This document shows, in pieces, positions 16,395 through 23,749 of a stretch of 64,000 nt of DNA. Every line of letters starts with the position of its first letter. Position 1 is the stretch's first letter. The position numbers and the translations under genes are program-made. Source of the stretch: Miltoncostaea sp036826475 (GTDB taxonomy: Bacteria; Actinomycetota; Thermoleophilia; Miltoncostaeales; Miltoncostaeaceae); assembly GCA_036826475.1 (NCBI GenBank), contig DAISWG010000013.1:8279-72278 (forward strand), in the 5' to 3' direction. The notes under the pieces are model-generated. The model made no database searches. It saw nothing but the letters and a program-made list of their open reading frames with translations, and had not been told where the DNA came from.

Positions 16395-16560
16395 CTGAGC
16401 TCCCCTCGTGGTCGTGGTGCGAGGCGCATCGGCACGAAACGCCCGCGGGTTGAGGTTGGCAGGTTGTTCGTCGTCGCGCCCTTGGCCGGTCGGCTAATCC
16501 ATCGCCGAAAAGCCTGGACGTCCGTCGGGCATCTGCACCTCAGGGTGGCCGTAGGGTCGG

Positions 16561-17358
16561 ATGATGCCCCTCACCATCGAAGGTACCGCCGAGGTCAACT
16601 GGACGGCGACGGGCCCCGCGAGCGCGATGCTGCTGGTGCGCGCGGCGGTGGCCGATGAGGCGACGCTGCTCGACGAGGAGCTGCTGGCGGAGGGCGCCGC
16701 GGTGGAGGAGGGACCGGTGCGGGGCGACGGCGCCCGGCCGGTGCGCATCCACGCCGCGGCGGAGGGCCCGGTGCGCCTGCGGTACCGGGCGGCGGTGGAG
16801 GTCGACCCGCGGGGCCGTGAGGCGGTGGACGACGGTCGGATGCTCCCCGATTCGGGGGCACTGCCGTTCGACCTGCTGGGCTGGACGCTGCCGAGCCGGT
16901 ACGCCCCGTCCGACGTGCTGGCGCCCACCGCCGAGGCGGTGTGGGGCGACGCCCCGCGCACCCGGGCGCTGCTGCCGGCGGTGGCGGGGTGGGTGCGTGA
17001 GCGGATCGCGTACATCCCGGGCGCGAGCGACGCGCTGACCGCCGCCGACGAGACGCTGCTGCGCCGCCAGGGGGTGTGCCGCGACATGGCCCACCTGGCG
17101 GTGGCGCTGCTGCGGGCCCTGGAGGTGCCGGCGCGGGTGGTCGCGTGCTACGCCCCGCTGCTCGACCCGCCGGACTTCCACGCCCTGGTGGAGGCCCACG
17201 ACGGCGAGGCGTGGCGTCTGATGGACGCGACGGGGCTGGCGCCCGTCGCGTCGGTGGTGCGCATCGCGACGGGCCGCGACGCCGCGGACGTCGCCTGGGC
17301 CACGGGCAGCGCGGCCCTGACCCTCGACGACGTCCGCGTGGGGGCGGAGCGGGCCTAG
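16561..17358 (+). CDS. Transglutaminase-like cysteine protease family protein
   Basis: A 265-aa protein with a complete transglutaminase-core triad: Cys near residue 173 in GVCRDMAHLAVALLRA, His near 207 in FHALVEAHDG and Asp near 222 in LMDATGLAP. The N-terminal 100 residues form a beta-sandwich like that in bacterial transglutaminase-like enzymes (RLRYRAAVEVDP). No signal peptide is visible, so it is probably cytoplasmic. ATG codons at 16561 and 16564 are both possible. Its stop overlaps that of the convergent surface-protein gene through CTAG. The reaction (peptidase, transamidase or deamidase) cannot be told from sequence. Confidence 0.88.
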   Translation: MMPLTIEGTAEVNWTATGPASAMLLVRAAVADEATLLDEELLAEGAAVEEGPVRGDGARPVRIHAAAEGPVRLRYRAAVEVDPRGREAVDDGRMLPDSGALPFDLLGWTLPSRYAPSDVLAPTAEAVWGDAPRTRALLPAVAGWVRERIAYIPGASDALTAADETLLRRQGVCRDMAHLAVALLRALEVPARVVACYAPLLDPPDFHALVEAHDGEAWRLMDATGLAPVASVVRIATGRDAADVAWATGSAALTLDDVRVGAERA

Positions 17359-18725
17359 AAGCCCTGCTCGGTCTTGCCGACGCGGCGGACGATCGCCGTC
17401 GCGCCCTTGGCGCTGGCGTGGGCCTTCGCCGACCGGACGGTCGCGCTGGTGTGGGCGATCGCCCCGGCGGTGCGGCGGCCGACGCGCACCTTCAGCGTCA
17501 GGGTGGCGCTGGCGCCGGGCTTCAGCGCGGCCAGGGTCCAGCGGGCCGCGCTGCGGCCGATGGCGGAGCGCGTGCCCTTGGGGGCGCGGCTGCTGATGGC
17601 GGAGACGCCGCGGTCCAGCCGCTGCGCGACGGCGACGTTGCGTGCCGTGCGGGTGCCCGTGTTGGCGACGGTCAGCTTGTAGACCGCGATCCCGCCGGGG
17701 GCCGCGAGGTGCGGCGTCTGCAGGTCGAGGTCCAGGCCCTGGACGGGGGGCGGCGCGGGCGCAGGCGGCGCGGGTGCGTCGATCGGCGTGGTCAGGCCGG
17801 GGACGTCCGGTGCGTCGAACGTGTTGAGGTCGCAGTCCACGAACGGCTGCGCGTCGTCCGCGGTCAGCACGCCGGGCCGCAGGAACAGCTGGTCCTGGGG
17901 GGCGCTCTGGCCGGGGAGCTTGGTGGCGCGCAGCACGGTGGGCGCCGAGGTCTCGGCGTGGACGGTGACGTTCGCGGCGGCCCCGTTGGCGCGCACCATC
18001 GCGCTGCCGGTGCCGAACGCGTCGAGCGTCACGTGGTCCGGCTGGACGGTGCCCCCGCCGGTGGCCTGCAGGTCGACCTCGGCACCGGGGGTCCCGGTGA
18101 CGGAGACGGGGGCGGCGGTGTCGACGCAGGTGTCGTTGCCGGCGATGGACACGGCGAGCTGCGTCGGCACCTCCTTGCCCGTCGCGAGGGTGCGCAGGGT
18201 GTTGACCCGCGCGTTGAGCGCCAGGTCGCTGGTGGGGGCGTCCAGGCCGCGGGCCTGGCCGGAGAGCTGCCAGATCGCCACCTGGATGGCGCCGGCCTCG
18301 AGCCCGGGGTCGGCGGCGGCGGCGATCAGGTCGTCCGACTGGGACAGCAGCCAGCCGGCGGCCTTGAACTCGGGGGAGCCCAGGGCGGGGTCGTCGGCGG
18401 CGGACTGCAGCTCGACCGCGTAGTCGCGGCCGGTGACGATGTAGTGCGACAGGTCCACGCAGTTGCCCGACGCCTCGGTGATCCCGGAGGCGGTGGTGAT
18501 CCGGTAGTGGTAGCGGGCGGGCTTCACGTTCACGTCGCCGCCGGCGGCCTTGTGGACGGCGACCGTGTTGGCGTAGATCGGCGACGAGCCGAGCAGGCGC
18601 AGGGTGGCCTGGTCGGCCGAGAGCGCGCTGGGCGCGGTGGCGGCGAGCACGGCGAGGGCGCCGGCGGCGGACACGGCGAGGCGGCGCCCACCGAGGCGGC
18701 GCCCGCGGGGCATGGGACGGTGCAT
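17355..18725 (-). CDS. Secreted surface protein with a thioester-domain-like N-terminus and a DUF11-like repeat
   Basis: A 456-aa exported protein. The start ATG 18725 has AGGAGA upstream and precedes a signal peptide (AVSAAGALAVLAATAPSALSA). Residues 50-165 resemble bacterial thioester (TED/TIE) domains: a Cys near 88 in GNCVDLSHYI and a Gln near 147 in IQVAIWQLSG match the Cys and Gln that form an internal thioester used for covalent attachment. A Pro/Ala linker (PAPPAPAPPPVQG) follows, then a DUF11/CARDB-like beta domain (VYKLTVANTGTRTARNVAV). No LPXTG motif or C-terminal membrane anchor is seen, so anchoring is unclear. It is divergent from the PASTA pseudokinase. Confidence 0.75.
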   Translation of the reverse strand: MHRPMPRGRRLGGRRLAVSAAGALAVLAATAPSALSADQATLRLLGSSPIYANTVAVHKAAGGDVNVKPARYHYRITTASGITEASGNCVDLSHYIVTGRDYAVELQSAADDPALGSPEFKAAGWLLSQSDDLIAAAADPGLEAGAIQVAIWQLSGQARGLDAPTSDLALNARVNTLRTLATGKEVPTQLAVSIAGNDTCVDTAAPVSVTGTPGAEVDLQATGGGTVQPDHVTLDAFGTGSAMVRANGAAANVTVHAETSAPTVLRATKLPGQSAPQDQLFLRPGVLTADDAQPFVDCDLNTFDAPDVPGLTTPIDAPAPPAPAPPPVQGLDLDLQTPHLAAPGGIAVYKLTVANTGTRTARNVAVAQRLDRGVSAISSRAPKGTRSAIGRSAARWTLAALKPGASATLTLKVRVGRRTAGAIAHTSATVRSAKAHASAKGATAIVRRVGKTEQGF

Positions 18726-18803
18726 CTGGCGTCTCCTGTGGGCACACGAGGACGGGACTCGCCTCCTGTGTCGTCTCCCCGGCGCGGCCGCGACACCGCC
18801 ACG

Positions 18804-18838
18804 ATGCGTGAGATGCGGGGGATGGCCGCCTCACGCAT
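18804..18838. promoter_or_regulatory. Inverted repeat between the surface-protein and pseudokinase genes
   Basis: ATGCGTGAG (18804-18812) and CTCACGCAT (18830-18838) are perfect 9-bp inverted arms 17 bp apart. A further GGCGTGAGG half-site lies at 18862-18870. The 184-bp region 18726-18909 is divergent, so this is a plausible operator for one or both genes. Confidence 0.4.
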
Positions 18839-18909
18839 GGCGCACAAATGCGCGAGCGCGTGGCGTGAGGGTTGCGGTTCCGACCGGCCGTCGGGGTAGG
18901 GTCGCCTCC

Positions 18910-20355
18910 GTGAGCTACGGCCCCGACACCCTCATGGCCGACCGCTTCGAGCTCGTGCGCGAGATCGGCGGCGGCGAGCTGGGCAGCGTGTGGGTGGCGC
19001 GCGACCGCCACCTGGGTGGCCGCGAGGTGGCCCTGCGGATGGTGCCGGCGGCCGACCCGGGCGTCCTCCTGGAGGAGGCGCGCTGGATGGGCGACGCCCA
19101 CGCCCACACCCCGGCGGCCATCGCGGTGCTCGACATCATCCCCACCGCCGGCGGCGGCGGGTACGTGGCGTCGGAGCTGGTGCCGGGCACGTCGCTGGAG
19201 GAGGTCGCCCGGCGCCGCGCGCCCCTCCCGGTGGCGGAGGCGGCGGGCTACGGCGTGGAGCTGCTCGACGCGGTCATCACCCTCCGCCGATACGTGCCGG
19301 GGACGGAGCGGGCGGTGGTGGGGTCGGCCCTGGTGGGCACGGACGGCCGCATCCGCGTGACGCGCTTCTCGCGCCCCCCGGCGGAGGTGGGCGCGGCCGA
19401 CGGCGCGGTGGTGGGGACGGGGCAGACGTTGCGCGACCTGCTGAGCGGCTCGCGCCCCCCGGCGAGCCTCTCCGCGACGATCGACGACGCGCTCGCGGGG
19501 CGCATCGGCACGCCGGAGGAGCTGCGCGGTCGCCTGCTCACCGAGGTGTCCCCGGCGTCGGAGGCGCCCACCGTGGTCACGCCGCCTCCGCCGCCGATCC
19601 CGCCGCACAAGAACCGCTGGCCGTGGATCATCGCCGCGATCGCCGTGGTGCTGGCGGTGGCGATCGGCTTGGGGATCTTCCTGGCGACCCGGGGCGACGA
19701 CGGCGGCACCCAGCAGGCGACCGTCCCTGACGTGGTGGGCTTCACCCAGGCCGCGGCGGTGACCGCGGTGCAGGGCGCGGGCTTCACCCCGCAGCCGAAG
19801 CAGGGCGCGAGCGACTCCGTCGCCGAGGGACTGGTCATCAGCACCGACCCGGCCGGCGGCACCCAGGCCGACACCGGCTCCACCGTGACGATCACGGTGA
19901 GCCAGGGTAGCGGCAACGTCTCCGTCCCCACGGTGATCGGCACGACCCAGGACGAGGCGACCGCCGTCCTCCAGCAGGCCGGCCTCGAGTCACGGGTGGT
20001 GGAGCAGGAGAGCGCCGCCTCCGCCGGAACCGTGATCTCCCAGCAGCCGGCGGGCGGCCTCCAGGTCCCGAAGGGCTCCACCGTCGCGATCACCGTGGCG
20101 ATCCCGCCGGCGACGACCTCGACTGCGACGGTGACGGCGCCCCCGTCGACAGTGGCGGTCCCCAACGTGACGGGGTTGACCTCCGAGGAGGCCTCGACCC
20201 GTCTCATCGCCGCGGGCCTCCAGCCGGGGAAGGTGACCGAGGCCTCCTCAGCGGATGGCGTGGCCCCCGGTCAGATCACCGCGCAGAACCCCGCCGCCGG
20301 GACCCAAGTCGCCCCCCGGACCAAGGTTGATGTGACGGTGGCCCCGGGGGGCTGA
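18910..20355 (+). CDS. PASTA-domain pseudokinase (degenerate PknB-like)
   Basis: A 481-aa membrane protein laid out like the PknB/StkP receptor kinases but with a broken kinase. The glycine loop is recognisable (EIGGGELGSVWVARD). The VAIK lysine is replaced (EVALRM), and neither the HRD catalytic loop nor the DFG magnesium motif is present; the domain is also short, ending near residue 210. A Pro-rich linker and one membrane helix (WIIAAIAVVLAVAIGLGIFL) follow near residue 240, then three PASTA repeats from about residue 270 (VPDVVGFTQAAA, VPTVIGTTQDEA, VPNVTGLTSEEA). PASTA repeats bind peptidoglycan fragments. I infer a non-catalytic wall sensor or scaffold. GTG 18910 is chosen; ATG 18934 is an alternative. 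Confidence 0.85.
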   Translation: MSYGPDTLMADRFELVREIGGGELGSVWVARDRHLGGREVALRMVPAADPGVLLEEARWMGDAHAHTPAAIAVLDIIPTAGGGGYVASELVPGTSLEEVARRRAPLPVAEAAGYGVELLDAVITLRRYVPGTERAVVGSALVGTDGRIRVTRFSRPPAEVGAADGAVVGTGQTLRDLLSGSRPPASLSATIDDALAGRIGTPEELRGRLLTEVSPASEAPTVVTPPPPPIPPHKNRWPWIIAAIAVVLAVAIGLGIFLATRGDDGGTQQATVPDVVGFTQAAAVTAVQGAGFTPQPKQGASDSVAEGLVISTDPAGGTQADTGSTVTITVSQGSGNVSVPTVIGTTQDEATAVLQQAGLESRVVEQESAASAGTVISQQPAGGLQVPKGSTVAITVAIPPATTSTATVTAPPSTVAVPNVTGLTSEEASTRLIAAGLQPGKVTEASSADGVAPGQITAQNPAAGTQVAPRTKVDVTVAPGG

Positions 20356-20416
20356 GGCCTCCACACCCGACATCCGCCGGTCGGTCGCGGGACAAGGGGG
20401 GCGGGCAGCGCGGGCG

Positions 20417-21298
20417 TTATGCGGCCAGAAAGCGCTGGAAGCGGCGGTCGAGCCGATCCCGGTCTGGCCGGTCCTTCGTTTTCGCGGGTGGCGCGATCAC
20501 GCTGCGGTGCATCTCTTGGAGCCCGTGCCGCAACATTGGCCCGTCGATCTCGTCGAGCAGACGCTGGTTAACGCGGACCTCCCCGTCGCCGGTGATGCCG
20601 AGGAGGTCTCGGTCGTACGCCGCGTGATGGATCTTGCAGAGACTGAGCCCGTTCGGGACGACCGGATCTCCGTACCGATGTCGGTCGCTGATGATGTGGG
20701 CAGCGTCGAGGAGTTCCGTGTGGCGCAGCCGGCAGATGGTGCACCGCCCCTCGTAGGCGCGGAGCACCTTGACTCGGAACTCCGGTTGGTGCAGCCGCTG
20801 CCATGCCACACGCTCGGCGTAGCGCCGTTCCGCCGGCGCAGGCTGCTCGGGATCCGCCAAGAAACGGAGGCTGTCGTCGAGGGCGACGACGAACTCGCGT
20901 TGCTGCTGATCGTCGGCGACGACGAACACCGGGAAGACCGGCATGAAGAGGCCGGTGTCGATCTTGCGGAGAAGGATAAGCGGCAGCCCGAGCGCCATCG
21001 CCCGTCGCAGCTTCCGGTTGTCGCCGTCGATCGAGCCTGCCCGGTAGGCGTACCGCAGGAGCCCGCCCTCCTCCCGGTCGGAGTAGGGACCGCTCGGACT
21101 GCTCACGATGGAGAGAGTCGCTTCGAGCTCGCTCGGATTCCAGATGCCCTTCGACGCGTCGATGAGTCGGATTCGGAGGTCTGCGTCGACGAGGAAGGGG
21201 GTGAGCTCCGTACGCGAGATCGTGCCTCCGCTCATGGCGAGATGCTCGCGCAGGCCGTCCATGATTCGCTCACGAAAGGCAAGCTCCGGGTGCTCCAC
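20417..21298 (-). CDS. HNH endonuclease (restriction-type)
   Basis: A 293-aa nuclease. The C-terminal HNH domain has CTICRLRHTELLDAAHI, with a zinc-type Cys pair and the catalytic His, and ends with LSLCKIHHAAYDRDLLGI, giving the second Cys/His set. The N-terminal 180 residues resemble the recognition half of standalone HNH restriction-like enzymes such as McrA-type proteins but contain no domain I can name. The DNA is visibly lower in GC than its neighbours (more A/T at third positions), which suggests acquisition. No methyltransferase partner is adjacent, so modification-dependent cleavage is more likely than a classical restriction pair. Confidence 0.82.
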   Translation of the reverse strand: MEHPELAFRERIMDGLREHLAMSGGTISRTELTPFLVDADLRIRLIDASKGIWNPSELEATLSIVSSPSGPYSDREEGGLLRYAYRAGSIDGDNRKLRRAMALGLPLILLRKIDTGLFMPVFPVFVVADDQQQREFVVALDDSLRFLADPEQPAPAERRYAERVAWQRLHQPEFRVKVLRAYEGRCTICRLRHTELLDAAHIISDRHRYGDPVVPNGLSLCKIHHAAYDRDLLGITGDGEVRVNQRLLDEIDGPMLRHGLQEMHRSVIAPPAKTKDRPDRDRLDRRFQRFLAA

Positions 21299-21346
21299 GG
21301 TGGGAGCTCACCAGGTCGGGCGCCGTTCGGCAAACAGACTGAGCCT

Positions 21347-23122
21347 CTATGCGACCCCGGCGTTCTCGCCCGTCTGAACCCGCCACAGCGCTGAGTAGAG
21401 CCCACCCGCCCCGATCAACTCCTCATGCGTTCCGGCCTCGCGAACTTCCCCCCGCTCCAGCACATGGATCCGGTCGGCGTGACGGATGGTGCTGAGGCGG
21501 TGGGCGATGACGAGGGTGGTCCGGTTCCGGGAGACGGTCTCGAGGGACCGCTGGATCGCGGCCTCGGTCTCGTTGTCCACCGAGCTGGTCGCCTCATCCA
21601 ACACCAGGATCGCCGGGTTCCGAACGATTGCCCTCGCGATCGACAACCGCTGCCGCTGTCCACCGCTCAGCTTCTGCCCTCGCTCCCCCACCACCGTGTC
21701 GTAGCCGTGCGGCAACGCCGAGATGAAGTCGTGGGCCTCCGCCAGCCTGGCGGCCTCCTCGATCGCCTCGTCCGGGGCGTCGGGATCGCCGTAGGCGATG
21801 TTCTCCCGCACCGACCCGTCGAAGAGGAAGACGTCCTGGCTCACCAGGCCGATGTGGCCGCGGAGCTCCCTGAACGTCACGTCCCGGACGTCCACGCCGT
21901 CGATCGTGACCCGTCCGCCCTTCGGTTCGTACAGCCGCAGGAGGAGCTTCACGATCGTGCTCTTGCCGGCCCCCGTGAGGCCGACGACGGCGTGGGTCTC
22001 GCCGGCGGGGACGTCGATGTCGAGGCCGCGGAGGACGTCCGGGCCCTCCGCGTAGGCGAAGTGGACGTCCTCGAAGCGGACGGCGCCGCGGACCGGCGTC
22101 GTGAATGCCCCCGGGCCCTCCTGGATCGTCGGCGTGATCGCGAGGAGGTCCAGGATCCGGCGGGTAGACGCCATCGCCCGCTGGTACAGGTCGAAGGTCT
22201 CGCCGAGCCGGGTGAGCGGCCACAGCAGGCGCTGCGTCATGAACACCAGGACCGAGAAGTAGCCGATGTTCAGGCTCCCGTTGATGACCATGTTGCCGCC
22301 GACGAGGAGGGTCATCGTGAAGCCGCACAGGATCGCGATACGGATGAGCGGGACGAACGCTGAGCTCAGCTGGATCGCCTTGCCGTTCAGCACCCGGTAG
22401 GCGTCGCTCTCGCCGGCGACGCGGGCGATCTCGCGGTCCTCGGCGGTGAACGCCTTGATCGTCGCGATGCCACCCAGGTTGTTCGCCAGGGTGCCGTTCA
22501 GCACGCCCACCTGGTTGCGGACGGCCCGGTACTTCGGCTCCAGCCGGCGCTGGTAGAGGAAGCTGCCGTAGACGATCACCGGGATCGGCAGGAACGCCAC
22601 CAGCGTCAGCAGCGGGCTCGCGAACAGGAAGACGATCCCGACCACGATGACGTTGACGACCGTCAGGATGATCGCTGACGCGCCCGTGTCGAGGAACCGC
22701 TCCAGCTGGTTCACGTCGTCGTTCAGGACGCTCATGAGGCCGCCGGTGCTCTGATCCTCGAAGTACCCGAGCTCCAGCTGCTGGACGTGGGCGTACGTCT
22801 CCATCCGCGCCTCGTGCTCCACCGTCTGGGCCAGGTTGCGCCACAGGAGCATGTAGCCCCACTCGCTCGCCGACTCGCAGATCCACACGACGGCGTTCAC
22901 CACGGCGAGGGCGACCAGCTGGCCCCACACGCTGTCGATGCCCGTCAGGTCGGCGACGAACGAGTCGTTGCCGTTCACAACGACGTCGATCGCGACGCCG
23001 ATCAGGATCTCCGGGAAGACGTCGAAGACCTTGTTCAGGACCGTGAGCACCGTGGCCCACACCACGCGTGCCCGGTGGCGCGCGGTGTACTCCCACAGGC
23101 GCGCCAGGGGTCGGTCCGTCAC
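21347..23122 (-). CDS. ABC exporter, fused membrane and ATPase domains
   Basis: A 591-aa half-transporter of the MsbA/LmrA type. Six membrane helices fill residues 1-310, with the typical QDVNQLERFLD-like coupling segment after GYFEDQSTGGLMSVLNDD. The ATPase domain has Walker A GLTGAGKST near residue 382, signature LSGGQRQR near 486, Walker B ILVLDEATSSVD near 509 and the H-loop AHRLS. GTG at 23122 gives a normal N-terminus (TDRPLARLWEYTARHRARV). It probably works as a homodimer; the substrate is unknown. It is divergent from the oxidase operon. Confidence 0.93.
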   Translation of the reverse strand: MTDRPLARLWEYTARHRARVVWATVLTVLNKVFDVFPEILIGVAIDVVVNGNDSFVADLTGIDSVWGQLVALAVVNAVVWICESASEWGYMLLWRNLAQTVEHEARMETYAHVQQLELGYFEDQSTGGLMSVLNDDVNQLERFLDTGASAIILTVVNVIVVGIVFLFASPLLTLVAFLPIPVIVYGSFLYQRRLEPKYRAVRNQVGVLNGTLANNLGGIATIKAFTAEDREIARVAGESDAYRVLNGKAIQLSSAFVPLIRIAILCGFTMTLLVGGNMVINGSLNIGYFSVLVFMTQRLLWPLTRLGETFDLYQRAMASTRRILDLLAITPTIQEGPGAFTTPVRGAVRFEDVHFAYAEGPDVLRGLDIDVPAGETHAVVGLTGAGKSTIVKLLLRLYEPKGGRVTIDGVDVRDVTFRELRGHIGLVSQDVFLFDGSVRENIAYGDPDAPDEAIEEAARLAEAHDFISALPHGYDTVVGERGQKLSGGQRQRLSIARAIVRNPAILVLDEATSSVDNETEAAIQRSLETVSRNRTTLVIAHRLSTIRHADRIHVLERGEVREAGTHEELIGAGGLYSALWRVQTGENAGVA

Positions 23123-23215
23123 CCCGCCAGCCTGCCACAGACCCGTGTCCGTCCGCCGTGGCCTTGCGGGAAAACCCCGAGGCGATGAGGGGGCTCCAAT
23201 GGGAGAACCCGGAGC

Positions 23216-23749
23216 GTGAATCCCACCGCGCTCGTCATCACCATCGCGTACAGCGCCGTCGTGCTGGTCGCGGTGGTCGCGATCCTCATCGTCTGGCACT
23301 CGACCCACTCGTTCGACCCCAACCGCAAGGACACCACCGACACCCACCGCCTGGCCGAGGGCGAGAAGGGCTGGTTCATCTTCGCGGTGATCGCGCTGGC
23401 GGTGTTGCTGCTCTCCACGCTCGCGTTCATCCCCTACGGCGACAACGCCAAGGCGCAGGACCAGCAGCAGGTGGCGGTCGTCTCGCAGCAGTTCGCGTGG
23501 ACGGTCACGCCCAGCACCATCAAGGCGGGCGTCCCCGTCCGCTTCGCCGTCACCAGCAAGGACGTGAACCACGGGTTCGCCGTCTACGACGACAGGAACG
23601 TCCTGCTGTTCCAGATCCAGGCGGTCCCCGACTTCACCAGCCACATCGTCTACACGTTCAAGGTGCCCGGCCGGTACCAGGTGGTGTGCCTCGAGTTCTG
23701 CGGCCTGAACCACGACAAGATGCTCGGCACGTTCCGGGTGGAGGAGTGA
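23216..23749 (+). CDS. Cytochrome c oxidase subunit II, ba3-like CuA protein
   Basis: A 177-aa CuA subunit of a haem-copper oxidase. Two membrane helices (VLVAVVAILIVW and FAVIALAVLLLSTLAFI) are followed by a cupredoxin domain. The CuA ligands are His near residue 118 (VNHGFAVYD) and the cluster CLEFCGLNHDKM near residues 158-169. The lack of a long insertion and the short cupredoxin match B-type (ba3) oxidases. GTG 23216 is preceded by GGAG. The stop overlaps the ATG of subunit I (TGATG), so the two are coupled. Confidence 0.92.
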   Translation: MNPTALVITIAYSAVVLVAVVAILIVWHSTHSFDPNRKDTTDTHRLAEGEKGWFIFAVIALAVLLLSTLAFIPYGDNAKAQDQQQVAVVSQQFAWTVTPSTIKAGVPVRFAVTSKDVNHGFAVYDDRNVLLFQIQAVPDFTSHIVYTFKVPGRYQVVCLEFCGLNHDKMLGTFRVEE

